From assembly GCA_013911975.1 (NCBI GenBank), contig JACESF010000001.1:1-64000 (forward strand): 64,000 bases of DNA. The letters run 5' to 3'. This document shows positions 20,376 through 29,314 of the stretch, one piece after another (within the stretch, counting starts at the first letter, position 1; each line of letters starts with the position of its first letter). The translations under genes and the position numbers were made by a program. Origin of the DNA: Hyphomicrobiales bacterium (GTDB lineage Bacteria > Pseudomonadota > Alphaproteobacteria > Rhizobiales > Xanthobacteraceae). The notes beneath the pieces are model-generated. The model had not been told where the DNA came from. It saw only the letters and a program-made list of their open reading frames with translations, and searched no databases.

Positions 20376-20819
20376 ATGGCCTCCGTCCGCCCGCTCCTGC
20401 GCCGCATCACCCATGGAATCACCCTGGGCGTGCGGGTGATCGTCATCGACCCCGAGAAGCGCGTGCTGCTGGTGCGCCACGGCTACGCGCCGGGCTGGCA
20501 TTTCCCCGGCGGCGGGGTGGATGCGGGCGAGAGCGCGGAAGATGCCGCCCGCCGCGAACTGAAGGAGGAGACCAATGTGGAGGCCACCGGCCCCCTCATG
20601 CTCTCCGGGCTCTATTTCAACGCGCGCTTCGGCAATCGCGACCATGTGGCCTGCTACCGGGCGAGTGCCTTCACCTGCGGCCCTGTGCCCGCGCCGCGCT
20701 TCGAGATCGCCGAGATCGGCTTCTTTCCCCTGGCCGCGCCTCCCCCGGACATCTCCCCCGGCACGCGGCGGCGGCTGGCGGAGCTGACGGGCGAGGCCGA
20801 ACCTTCGGCGATGTGGTGA
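20376..20819 (+). CDS. Nudix hydrolase
   Basis: This is a 147-residue cytoplasmic Nudix hydrolase; the nucleotide substrate is unknown. The Nudix box runs from G46 to V68: G-x5-E52-x7-R60-E61-L-K-E64-E65, with Asn in place of the final Gly. The preceding strand LLVRHGYAPGWHFPGGGV is typical. The ATG at 20376 follows a GGGG stretch. It has a TATAAAT-like sequence just upstream, which may be its promoter. It stands 80 bases before the LysR gene on the same strand. Confidence 0.9.
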   Translation: MASVRPLLRRITHGITLGVRVIVIDPEKRVLLVRHGYAPGWHFPGGGVDAGESAEDAARRELKEETNVEATGPLMLSGLYFNARFGNRDHVACYRASAFTCGPVPAPRFEIAEIGFFPLAAPPPDISPGTRRRLAELTGEAEPSAMW

Positions 20820-20899
20820 GGGGTGCGCAGAACGGTTGAGATCGCCGCCCCGCCGGGGCAACGTCGCCCCTTGGCACGAGGCAGGCTTGCGCACCTTCC

Positions 20900-21817
20900 A
20901 TGAACGAGATCGCCTACATCTACTTCGCCGAGGTCATGCGCCAGGGCTCCATCCGGCAGGCGGCGGAGGTGCTGCACGTCTCCGCCTCGTCCATCAGCCG
21001 GCAGATCGCGCGGCTGGAATATGAGTTCGGCGCCCCGCTCCTCACCCGCCACGCCCAGGGCGTGAAGCTCGCGCCGGCGGGGGAGATCGTCGGCCAGTTC
21101 ATCCGGGGGCGCAGCCGCGAATGGCAGCGCCTCAAGGCGGCCATCGACGCGCTGAAGAAGCTGGAGACCGGCCACGTCACCGTGTGCACGGTGGAGGGCA
21201 TGCTGGGCGGCTTCCTGCCGCGCGTGATCTCCGAGTTCGCGGTGGTCCATCCTGGAATCACCTACGACGTGGTGGTGCGCGGCACGGACGACGTGATGGT
21301 GGCGGTCGCCGAGGACAAGTGCGACATCGGCATCTCCTTCCATCCCTATCCCCGGCCGAACGTGCGCACCGTGGAGGAAATCCACCAGCCGCTGCTGGCG
21401 GTGATGGCCCCAGGCCATCGCCTCGCCTCCCGCGCGCGCCTCGCGCTGTGCGACATCGCGGGCGAGCCCGTGGGCCTGCCGGACCTGAGCTTCGGCATCC
21501 GGCACCTGGTGGACCAGGCGGTGAAGAGCGAGCAGGTGGAGCTGCTGGTTCGGCTGGAGACCAACTCCATCGACATGACCCGCCAGTTCGCCCTCTACGG
21601 CATGGGCATCACCTTCCTTCCCGCCTTTTCCTTCGAGCGGGAGATCGCCGCCGGGACGCTGGTGGGCGTGGAGGTGGAGAACGAGGCACTGGCGAGCGCG
21701 CGGGCCCATGTGTGCGTCCATGCGGACATCGAGCCCACGCTCGCCGCCCAGCGCTTCCTGGAAGCCATCGCCGCGCGCATCCGCGCCATGGAAGACCCCG
21801 CGCACCGGCCCGCCTAG
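20900..21817 (+). CDS. LysR-family transcriptional regulator
   Basis: This 305-residue regulator has an N-terminal winged helix-turn-helix (residues ~1-60, with GSIRQAAEVLHVSASSISRQIARLE) and a C-terminal LysR substrate domain (from ~90) containing the CDIGISFHP segment. The nearest same-direction targets are the liv1 cluster starting at 23126, beyond the repeat array. A T-N11-A dyad at 23026-23042 is a plausible site. The co-inducer is unknown. Confidence 0.88.
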   Translation: MNEIAYIYFAEVMRQGSIRQAAEVLHVSASSISRQIARLEYEFGAPLLTRHAQGVKLAPAGEIVGQFIRGRSREWQRLKAAIDALKKLETGHVTVCTVEGMLGGFLPRVISEFAVVHPGITYDVVVRGTDDVMVAVAEDKCDIGISFHPYPRPNVRTVEEIHQPLLAVMAPGHRLASRARLALCDIAGEPVGLPDLSFGIRHLVDQAVKSEQVELLVRLETNSIDMTRQFALYGMGITFLPAFSFEREIAAGTLVGVEVENEALASARAHVCVHADIEPTLAAQRFLEAIAARIRAMEDPAHRPA

Positions 21818-21847
21818 GACCATCTCAACGCCGTCATTGCAACGCCG

Positions 21848-22990
21848 TCATGGCCGGGCTTGTCCCGGCCATCCACGGGGCTCCGCCGGGTGGTGACGAA
21901 CGGGCAGGCGTGGATGCCCGGGACAAGCCCGGGCATGACGGAGCACTGCGGACGGGGCGCTGCGAAATCCTTTGCCGCGCCGGGTGGGACGGCATCGGTA
22001 TCGCCCCCCCATAACCGCCTCGCCGACACCAGCCATCATTAGAGCCGCCGTCATCGCAACTGCCGTTATCTCAACGCTGTCATGGCCGGGCTTGTCCCGG
22101 CCATCCACGGGGCTCCGCCGGGTGGTGACGAACGCGCAGGCGTGGATGCCCGGGACGAGCCCGGGCATGACGGAGCACTGCGAGGTCGATGGCGGGCCGG
22201 GTGGGACGGCATCGGTATCGCCACCCATAACCGCCGCGCCGACACCAGCCACCATCACTGCCGCTGTCATCGCAACCGCCGTTATCTCAACGCTGTCATG
22301 GCCGGGCTTGTCCCGGCCATCCACGGGGCTCCGCGGGGTGGTGGCGAACGGGCAGGCGTGGATGCCCGGGACAAGCCCGGGTATGACGGGGCGCTGCGGA
22401 CGGGGGCCTGCGAACGGGGCCTTGCGAAATCCTTTGCCGCGTCGGGTGGGACGAAATCGGTATCGCCATCCATAACCGCCGCGCCGACACCAGCCGTCAT
22501 CGCAGCCGCTGTCATCGCAACCGCCGTTATCTCAACGCCGTCATGGCCGGGCTTGTCCCGGCCATCCACGGGGCTCCGCCGGGTGGTGGCGAACGGGCAG
22601 GCGTGGATGCCCGGGACGAGCCCGGGCATGACGGAGCAATCCGGACGGGGCGCTGCGGACGGAGCACTGCGAAATCCATTGCCGCGCCGACTGGGACGGC
22701 ATCGGTATCGCCACCCATAACCGCCTCGCCGACACCAGCCGTCATCACAGTCGCTGTCATCAAAGCTGTGGTCATCGCAACCGCCGTCATGGCCGGGCTT
22801 GTCCCGGCCATCCACGGGGCTCCGCTGGGTGGTGGCGACCGGGTAGGCGTGGATGCCCGGGACACGCCCGGGCATGACGAGGCGCTGCGGACGGGCCCAT
22901 GCACACGGGGTGCTGCGGACGTCGCGCTGCGGACGTGGCCCTGCGGACGGGGCGCTGCGAAATCCTTTGCCGCATCGGGTGGGACGGATG
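21848..22990. repeat. Five-unit tandem array of palindromic repeat
   Basis: This non-coding stretch fills the gap between the LysR gene and livK. Units begin with TCATGGCCGGGCTTGTCC at 21848, 22080, 22296, 22541 and 22787, giving periods of 232, 216, 245 and 246 bases. Each has an imperfect inverted repeat of ~95 bases (ends pair as GTCATGGCCGGGC / GCCCGGGCATGAC) plus a linker with CTGCGAAATCC and ATAACCGC segments. Six-frame readings here repeat the same peptide and are not genes. The last unit contains a 14-base minisatellite. Confidence 0.93.
22885..22960. repeat. 14-bp minisatellite within the last array unit
   Basis: CTGCGGACG recurs at 22885, 22913, 22927 and 22941, exactly in 14-base register, with a degenerate copy at 22899. 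This gives about five units ending at 22954, followed by CTGCG. Confidence 0.8.
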
Positions 22991-23025
22991 CGGAGCGGAC
23001 AGGCCTCGCCATCCGACGCGTTGGT

Positions 23026-23042
23026 GTTGCGCATAATGCAAC
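23026..23042. promoter_or_regulatory. Candidate LysR operator upstream of livK
   Basis: GTTGCGCATAATGCAAC is a 5-7-5 dyad and contains T-N11-A (TGC-N7-GCA). It lies 84 bases before the livK start. The LysR protein encoded at 20900 is the natural candidate. Confidence 0.5.
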
Positions 23043-23125
23043 GCCCTGCGGGAAACTTTCTTCTTCCCGGAAACGCGATCCCTGCGTCACTATGCTTTCA
23101 CATAAAAACAGAGGGGTTCGGAACC

Positions 23126-24346
23126 ATGGCTTCTTCCAAGGGTTCTTCGCGGCTCCGAGGCGTTGGCCTCGGTCTTGGCCTGACGCTGGCTGCCGCCTTT
23201 TCCACCGCGTCTCTTGCGCAGGACGTGATCAAGGTGGGCGCGCCGCTGCCGCTCACCGGGCCGCTTTCGCCCGAAGGCATCAAGCAGCAGCGCGGCTACA
23301 ATCTGTGGGCCAAGACCGCCAACGCGAAGGGCGGCATCAAGGTGGGCGACAAGGCCTACAAGGTCGAGATCGTCTATGTGGACTATGAGTCCAACACGCC
23401 GCGCGCCGTGCAGTCGGCCGAGCGCCTGATCACCGGCGACAAGGTCAATTTCCTGTTCTCGCCGTTCGGCTCCGGCGCCGCCAAGGCGGCCTCCAGCGTC
23501 TCCGAGCGCTATCGCATCCCCACCATCGCCGCCACCGCCTCCTCGGTGGAGGTATATGACCAGGGCTACAAATACCTGTTCGGCACCTTCACGCCGAACG
23601 ACACGCTCACCAACCCCCTGGCGGACATCGTCTCCAAGGCGGGGCAGAACGTGAAGACCATCGCCATCTACGCGCGCAACGACCTGTTCCCGCGGGCCAT
23701 CGCCAAGGAGATGGAGAAGTCCGCGAAGGCCCGGGGCATCGAGGTCCTGTCCTTCGACGAATATGCCATCGGCACCATGGACCACGCTTCGGCCCTCACG
23801 CTGATGCTCCAGCGCAAGCCGGACTGGGTGTTCGGCACCGGCTACATCAACGACCTGATCCTGATGCGCCGCCAGATGGCGGACCTGGGCCTCAAGCCCA
23901 AGGTACTCACCATGATCGCGGGCCCGGCCTACCAGGAATTCATCGACGCCACCGGCCCGCTCGCGGAGAACATCTCCTCCGCGGCGTGGTGGCATCCGGC
24001 GGTCGCCTATGACGGCAAGGACATCTTCGGCAAGACAGCCGACTACGTGGCCGCCTTCCAGGCCGAGTACAAGGCGACGCCGGACTATGCCGAGGCTTCC
24101 GCGAGCGCGGCGGGCGCCATCCTCCAGCTTGCCATCGAGAAGGCGGGCACGGTGGATCCCGAGAAGGTGCGCGACGCGCTGGCGGGATTGAACGTGACCA
24201 CCTTCTACGGCCCGATCCATTTCGGCCCCACCGGCCAGATCGACTCCCTGGAGCCGCCCGCCTTCCAGATCCAGGACGGCAAGGCCAAGGTCTTCTATCC
24301 GGCCGCCGTGAAGCAGACCGACCTGAAGTTCGGCATCGCCAAATAG
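23126..24346 (+). CDS. ABC transporter substrate-binding protein, LivK type
   Basis: This periplasmic binding protein (Peripla_BP_6) has 406 residues. A signal peptide with a basic start and a LGLGLTLAAAFSTASLA core should be cleaved before QDVIKV. The mature N-terminus IKVGAPLPLTGPLSPEG is the family pattern for amino-acid or amide-type ligands. The ATG at 23126 was chosen over upstream frames because those run into the repeat array. A GAGGGG site lies ten bases before it. The true ligand is unknown; the downstream enzymes suggest an amino-dicarboxylate or related compound. Confidence 0.9.
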   Translation: MASSKGSSRLRGVGLGLGLTLAAAFSTASLAQDVIKVGAPLPLTGPLSPEGIKQQRGYNLWAKTANAKGGIKVGDKAYKVEIVYVDYESNTPRAVQSAERLITGDKVNFLFSPFGSGAAKAASSVSERYRIPTIAATASSVEVYDQGYKYLFGTFTPNDTLTNPLADIVSKAGQNVKTIAIYARNDLFPRAIAKEMEKSAKARGIEVLSFDEYAIGTMDHASALTLMLQRKPDWVFGTGYINDLILMRRQMADLGLKPKVLTMIAGPAYQEFIDATGPLAENISSAAWWHPAVAYDGKDIFGKTADYVAAFQAEYKATPDYAEASASAAGAILQLAIEKAGTVDPEKVRDALAGLNVTTFYGPIHFGPTGQIDSLEPPAFQIQDGKAKVFYPAAVKQTDLKFGIAK

Positions 24347-24356
24347 CGCCGGCAAG

Positions 24357-24383
24357 ACGGCGCGCCGCAGGTCGGCGCGCCGT
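24357..24383 (+). terminator. Intercistronic hairpin after livK
   Basis: An 11-bp perfect stem (ACGGCGCGCCG and complement) surrounds a 5-base loop, with no T-tract. Such hairpins after binding-protein genes usually protect the upstream mRNA or attenuate the permease genes. Confidence 0.6.
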
Positions 24384-24437
24384 GGCTGGGGCCCATCGGT
24401 CCCGGCCACCCGCAAGCCCTCAGGACAGCCCCGCCTC

Positions 24438-25331
24438 ATGGCGGGCGGCAGCGGACCCTTGCTCATGATCTATCTGCAGATTCTCGTGAACGGCCTCGTG
24501 CTGGGCGGGCTCTACGCCTGCATCGCGGTCGGCTTCTCCCTGGTATGGGGGGTGTTGAACGTCATCAACATCCTGCACGGCACCTTCGTGGTGCTCGGCT
24601 CCTTCATCGCCTATTTCGCCTATGTCAGGCTCGGCATTCACCCCTACTTCTCCATCGTGCTCGCGGGGGCGGCGCTGTTCGCGTTGGGCTATGCCATCCA
24701 GGCGGGGCTCATCAACCGCGTCATCGGCGCGCCAGTCCTCACCACCCTGGTGCTGACCTTCGGCCTCGACCTGATTCTCAACAACGCGACGCTGGTGGCC
24801 TTCTCGGCCGACTACAAGACCGTGCAGCTCGCCCATCCCCTGGGCAGCAAGGTGGTGGGCGGCATCGTCCTGCCGCTGGACCGGGTGGTGGCCATGCTGC
24901 TGGCCCTGGCGCTGACCGTGCTGCTGTACTTCGTGCTCGCCCGCTCCCGTATCGGCCGCGCCATCGTGGCGGTGCGCATGGACGCGGAGGCGGCGGCCCT
25001 CATGGGCGTGAACGTGAAGCGGGTCTATGCCGTCACCTTCGGCATCGGCGCCCTGATGGCGGGCGCGGCGGGAAGCCTGCTGAGCCTCATCTTCCCCATC
25101 TCGCCGCTGGCCTCCACGGAATATCTCAGCCTCGCCTTCGTGGTCTGCGTGCTGGGCGGCCTCGGCTCCATCCTGGGGGCCATGGTGGGCGGCCTTGCGC
25201 TGGGCGTCATCCAGAGCTTCGGCGCGCTCCTCATCGGACCCCAGCACGGCCTGACCGTCTCCTTCGTGCTGCTGATCCTGCTGCTCATCTTCAAGCCCAC
25301 GGGCCTGATGGGAAAGAGGGGCTACGAATGA
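24438..25331 (+). CDS. Branched-chain-type ABC permease, LivH
   Basis: This is an inner-membrane permease of 297 residues with about eight hydrophobic segments. The N-terminus LQILVNGLVLGGLYACIAVGFSLVWGVLNVINILHG and the later VVCVLGGLGSILGAMVGG (EAA-like loop) are LivH hallmarks. An internal ATG at 24465 (MIYLQIL) is an equally plausible start. Its stop overlaps the LivM start by ATGA. Confidence 0.92.
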   Translation: MAGGSGPLLMIYLQILVNGLVLGGLYACIAVGFSLVWGVLNVINILHGTFVVLGSFIAYFAYVRLGIHPYFSIVLAGAALFALGYAIQAGLINRVIGAPVLTTLVLTFGLDLILNNATLVAFSADYKTVQLAHPLGSKVVGGIVLPLDRVVAMLLALALTVLLYFVLARSRIGRAIVAVRMDAEAAALMGVNVKRVYAVTFGIGALMAGAAGSLLSLIFPISPLASTEYLSLAFVVCVLGGLGSILGAMVGGLALGVIQSFGALLIGPQHGLTVSFVLLILLLIFKPTGLMGKRGYE

Positions 25332-26284
25332 CCCGGACCCTTCCCACCCTCCTCGTCGTCCTGGCCATCGCGCTCATCGCCGCGCTGCCGGTGCTCGGCG
25401 ACAATTATCTCCTGCGCCTCGGCACCATGTTCGCCATGTATGCGGTGCTGGCCTATTCCTGGAACGTGATCGGCGGCTTCGCCGGCTATCCCTCCTTCGC
25501 CACGGCGGCCTTCTTCGGCCTCGGCGCCTATGCCGGCGCGCTGATGCAGGGGGCGGGGGTGCCCATGCCCTTCGCCTGGGCCTCGGCTGGCATCGTGTCG
25601 GCGCTGTTCGCGCTGCTGCTCGGCCTCGCCATCCTGCACCTGAAGGGGCACTATTTCGCCATCGCGAGCCTCGTCATCGCCCAGGTGCTCATGGAGGTGG
25701 CCACCTCCTGGTCCAGCTTCACCGGCGGCGGCATGGGGCTGAACCTGCCCGTGCTGCGCATCTCGATCGATGCCCAGGCGCGGCTGTTCTTCTGGTCCAT
25801 GCTGGCGCTGGCGGTGCTGTCGCTCCTCATGAACGTGGCGGTGGCGCGCACAAGGTTCGGCTTCGCGCTCACCTGCATCCGCCAGAACGAGGATGCCTCC
25901 GCCATGGTGGGCATCAACCCCACCCTCTACAAGGTCGCCGCCTTCGTCTGCTCGGCGGTGTTCGTGGGGGCGGCGGGCGCCATGTATGCCTCGTGGGTCT
26001 TCTATATCGAGCCGGGCGACGTGTTCCGCGTGCTGGTCTCGGTGAAGCCCATCGTCATGGTCATGCTGGGCGGCGCTGGCACCGTGCTCGGCCCGGGCAT
26101 CGGGGCGCTGCTGTTCCTCATCCTCGAAGAAGCGGTGTGGCGCAGCTTCCTGTCGGTGCATGCGCTGGTGCTGGGCGTGATCATCGTCGCCCTCATCTTC
26201 TTCCTGCCGCGCGGCGTCCTCGGCCTCGTGCGGCGCCGCAGGGCCCGCAAGGTCCCCGTCTTCGCCCCCGGGAGGAGCGCATGA
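25328..26284 (+). CDS. Branched-chain-type ABC permease, LivM
   Basis: This is a 318-residue permease with about nine membrane segments. Family motifs include YSWNVIGGFAGYPSFATAAFFGLGAY near residue 45 and VMLGGAGTVLGPGIGALLF near 240. It overlaps both neighbours by ATGA, so the four translocation genes are translationally coupled. The C-terminal tail is arginine-rich and cytoplasmic. Confidence 0.93.
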   Translation: MTRTLPTLLVVLAIALIAALPVLGDNYLLRLGTMFAMYAVLAYSWNVIGGFAGYPSFATAAFFGLGAYAGALMQGAGVPMPFAWASAGIVSALFALLLGLAILHLKGHYFAIASLVIAQVLMEVATSWSSFTGGGMGLNLPVLRISIDAQARLFFWSMLALAVLSLLMNVAVARTRFGFALTCIRQNEDASAMVGINPTLYKVAAFVCSAVFVGAAGAMYASWVFYIEPGDVFRVLVSVKPIVMVMLGGAGTVLGPGIGALLFLILEEAVWRSFLSVHALVLGVIIVALIFFLPRGVLGLVRRRRARKVPVFAPGRSA

Positions 26285-27030
26285 GCCCCATTCTTGAACT
26301 GAAGGGCGTCTCCCGGCGCTTCGGCGGCCTCGCGGCACTCTCCGACGTCGACCTCGCGGTGGAGCCCGGCGAAGTGGTGGGCCTCATCGGCCCCAACGGC
26401 GCCGGCAAGACGACGCTGGTGAACGTGGTGACGGGCGTGTTCCGCCCCACCGCCGGCACCATCACCTTCGACGGGCGGCGGATCGAGGGGCGCAAGCCCT
26501 ACCAGATCAGCCGGCTCGGGGTGGCGCGCACCTATCAGGTGGTCCAGCCCTTCCCGGAGATGACGGTGCTGGAGAACGTGATGGCCCCCGCCACCTTCGC
26601 GGGCGGCCGAGACCTCCTCGCCGCGCGCAAGCGGGCCGAGGAGGCGCTCGACTTCTGCAACCTCACGGACGCCGCGGGGGCGCTCGCCTCCGAGCTGACT
26701 TTGGCCGGCCGCAAGCGGCTGGAACTCGCCAAGAGCCTCGCCATGGATCCCAAGGTGCTGCTGCTGGACGAGGTCAATGCCGGCCTCAATCCGGCGGAGA
26801 TCGACAATGCCCTCGACCTCATCCGCCGCATCACGGCGGCGGGCGTCACCATCATCATCATCGAGCATCTCATGAAGGTGGTGATGAGCCTGTGCACCCG
26901 CCTCGTGGTGCTGCACCACGGCGCGAAGATCGCCGAGGGAACGCCGGAAGCGGTGCGCACCGACCGGCGCGTGATCGAGGCTTATCTCGGCAGCCGCTAT
27001 GCCGAGGCGCAGGCGGGAGGCGCGGCATGA
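26281..27030 (+). CDS. Branched-chain-type ABC ATPase, LivG
   Basis: This is a 249-residue cytoplasmic ATPase. It has Walker A GPNGAGKTT near residue 38, the family Q-loop context GVARTYQVVQPFPEMTVLENV, a signature-like LTLAGRKRLELAKSLA and Walker B VLLLDEVNAGLN. The signature is LTLAGRKR rather than LSGGQ-type, an accepted LivG variant. It overlaps LivF by ATGA. Confidence 0.92.
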   Translation: MSPILELKGVSRRFGGLAALSDVDLAVEPGEVVGLIGPNGAGKTTLVNVVTGVFRPTAGTITFDGRRIEGRKPYQISRLGVARTYQVVQPFPEMTVLENVMAPATFAGGRDLLAARKRAEEALDFCNLTDAAGALASELTLAGRKRLELAKSLAMDPKVLLLDEVNAGLNPAEIDNALDLIRRITAAGVTIIIIEHLMKVVMSLCTRLVVLHHGAKIAEGTPEAVRTDRRVIEAYLGSRYAEAQAGGAA

Positions 27031-27746
27031 GCGAGACCCTGCTTTCCGTCTCCGGCCTCGAAAGCGGCTATGGCGACATCCAGGTGCTCTGGGGCGTGGA
27101 CCTGGAGGTGAGGACGGGCGAAATCGTCTGCCTCGTGGGCTCCAACGGCGTGGGCAAGACCACGCTGCTGAAGACCATTTCCGGCCTCATCAAGCCCAAG
27201 GCCGGCTCCATCCGCATGGCGGGGCAGGAACTGGCGGGCACCACGCCCGAGGCCGCGCTGCGGGCGGGCATCGCCCATGTGCCGGAAGGCCGGCGGCTGT
27301 TCCGCACCATGTCGGTGCGCGACAACCTGCTGATGGGCGCCTATCTGCGCCCGGCCTCCGATAAGGCCATCGGCGAGGACCTGGACAAGGTGATGCGCAT
27401 GTTCCCGCGCCTCGCCGAACGTTCCAGCCAGGATGCCGCCACCCTCTCCGGCGGCGAGCAGCAGATGTGCGCCATCGGCCGGGGCATCATGGGGCGGCCG
27501 AAGCTGCTGATGATCGACGAATTGTCCCTCGGCCTCGCCCCCAAGGCGGTGGAGCAGCTCTCCGAGAGCCTGAAGGAGATCAACCGCTCGGGCATCTCCA
27601 TCCTGCTGGTGGAGCAGGACGTGATGACCGCGCTGGAACTCTCCGACCGGGGCTACGTGATGGACCGTGGGCGCATGTCCATGAACGGCACGTCGGCGGT
27701 CCTCGCCGCCGCGCCGGAGGTGCGCGAGGCCTATATGGGCATGTAG
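27027..27746 (+). CDS. Branched-chain-type ABC ATPase, LivF
   Basis: This is the second ATPase of the importer, at 239 residues. Motifs are Walker A GSNGVGKTT near 38, the LivF-typical GIAHVPEGRRLFRTMSVRDNLLMGAY, signature LSGGEQQMCAIGRGIM and Walker B LLMIDELSLGLAP. It is followed after 81 bases by the catabolic genes on the same strand. Confidence 0.93.
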   Translation: MSETLLSVSGLESGYGDIQVLWGVDLEVRTGEIVCLVGSNGVGKTTLLKTISGLIKPKAGSIRMAGQELAGTTPEAALRAGIAHVPEGRRLFRTMSVRDNLLMGAYLRPASDKAIGEDLDKVMRMFPRLAERSSQDAATLSGGEQQMCAIGRGIMGRPKLLMIDELSLGLAPKAVEQLSESLKEINRSGISILLVEQDVMTALELSDRGYVMDRGRMSMNGTSAVLAAAPEVREAYMGM

Positions 27747-27827
27747 CGCCCCGCCTTTCCCATTGACCCGACAGCACGGCCGCCCCGCGCGGCCGAACGA
27801 CGACGCTTGGATTGAAGGAAGATCGCC

Positions 27828-29306
27828 ATGACCCAGACCCCCAGGACGGAGCCGTCTTTCGAGGCCATCCTGAGCCCCTATGACGGCCATGTGGTGGGCC
27901 AGATGCCCATTTCCGGCGAAGCGGAGGTGGAGGCGGCGCTCGCGCGGGCGGTGGAGACCTTCCCGCTCATGAAGCGCCTGCCGCGCTTCGTGCGCGCCGA
28001 CATCCTCGACCGCGCTGCGCAGATCATCGACGCCCGGCGCGAGGAGATCGTGCGCCTCATCGCGGGGGAGGCGGGCAAGCCGCTCTATGACGCGCGCGGC
28101 GAGGTCTCCCGTTCCCTGTTCAACCTGCGCAACGCGGCGCGCGAGGCGCGGGCCTTCGCCGGCCACGAAGTGCCGCTCGACGTGGACAGCGCGGTGTTCG
28201 AGTATCAGACCGCCTCTGCCGACGGCTCCGCGCTGAACCTCGCGGATGCGGACCTGGACACGCTGGCGAAGCTGGGCCGCCGGGTGGGCCTCGCCCGGCG
28301 CTATCCCATCGGGCCGATCCTCGCCATCACGCCCTTCAACTTCCCGCTCAACCTGGTGCTCCACAAGGTGGCGCCGGCCATCGCGGTGGGCAATACGGTG
28401 GTGCTGAAGCCCGCGCCCCAGACGCCGCTCACCTCGCTGCTGCTGGCGGAAATCTTCGCCGAAGCGGGCCTGCCGGACGGCGCGCTCACCGTGGTGCACT
28501 GTTCCGTGCCGCTGGCCGAGCGGATGGTGAAGGACGACCGCGTCGCCATGGTCACCTTCACCGGCTCGGCCAAGGTGGGCTGGCACATCAAGGAGCAGGC
28601 GGGCCGCAAGAAGGTGTCGCTGGAGCTGGGCGGCAACGGCGCCGTTCTGGTGGCGCCGGACGCGGACGTGCCCTTCGCCGCCGCCCGCTGCGTGCGCGGC
28701 GGCGTGGTGTTCGGCGGGCAATATTGCATCGGCGTCCAGCGCATCCTGGTGCACGATCAGGTCTATGACCGCTTCGAGGAGGAACTGGTGCGCCGTGTCT
28801 CCGCCTGCAAGGTGGGCGACCCTCTCCAGGAAGGCATCGACGTGGGCCCGGTGATCGACGAGGGCTCGGCGAAGCGCATCGAGAGCTGGATCGACGAGGC
28901 GGTGGCCGGCGGCGCGCGGGTGCTGGCGGGCGGCAAGCGCCACGGCGCCGTCATCGAGCCCACCGTCCTCACCGACACGACCCCCGACATGAAGGTGGAG
29001 CGCGAGGAGATTTTCGGCCCGGTGGTCACGCTCTCCCGCGTCACCGACATGGACGAGGCGGTGCGCCGGGCGGCGGATTCCAAATACGGCCTCCAGGGTG
29101 GCTACTTCACCAACGACCTGGTGCGCGCCTTTCGCGCGCTGGAAGACTGGGACGTGGGCGGGCTCATGATCAACGACGTGCCCATCTACCGCATCGATTC
29201 CATGCCGTTCGGCGGCTGGAAGGAGAGCGGCCTCGGGCGCGAGGGCACCCGCTACGCCATGGAAAGCATGACGGACATCAAGTTCCTGGTGGTGAATTAC
29301 GGCTGA
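27828..29306 (+). CDS. NAD(P)-dependent aldehyde dehydrogenase
   Basis: This is a 492-residue cytosolic aldehyde dehydrogenase. The catalytic Cys300 is in GGQYCIGVQRILV, the general-base Glu266 in SLELGGNG, and the conserved Asn171 in TPFNFP. It is nearest to the lactaldehyde/phosphonoacetaldehyde-type group, but the substrate is not fixed by sequence. An insert between residues ~120 and 158 (FEYQTASADGSALN and on) replaces the usual short loop. The start at 27828 is preceded by TTGAAGGAAGATC. It is followed by an aspartate-dehydrogenase-like gene after 8 bases, so one operon is likely. Confidence 0.88.
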   Translation: MTQTPRTEPSFEAILSPYDGHVVGQMPISGEAEVEAALARAVETFPLMKRLPRFVRADILDRAAQIIDARREEIVRLIAGEAGKPLYDARGEVSRSLFNLRNAAREARAFAGHEVPLDVDSAVFEYQTASADGSALNLADADLDTLAKLGRRVGLARRYPIGPILAITPFNFPLNLVLHKVAPAIAVGNTVVLKPAPQTPLTSLLLAEIFAEAGLPDGALTVVHCSVPLAERMVKDDRVAMVTFTGSAKVGWHIKEQAGRKKVSLELGGNGAVLVAPDADVPFAAARCVRGGVVFGGQYCIGVQRILVHDQVYDRFEEELVRRVSACKVGDPLQEGIDVGPVIDEGSAKRIESWIDEAVAGGARVLAGGKRHGAVIEPTVLTDTTPDMKVEREEIFGPVVTLSRVTDMDEAVRRAADSKYGLQGGYFTNDLVRAFRALEDWDVGGLMINDVPIYRIDSMPFGGWKESGLGREGTRYAMESMTDIKFLVVNYG

Positions 29307-29314
29307 GGTCAGAG

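Noticed and set aside
21848..22990. CRISPR array
   Set aside because: Units are 216-246 bases and nearly identical throughout, with no short repeat/unique spacer alternation and no cas genes.
21848..23041. Repeated frames encoding MAGLVPAIHG-type peptides on both strands
   Set aside because: They are translations of the palindromic repeat array. The same peptide recurs at each copy and appears at other repeat sites, so these are not genes.
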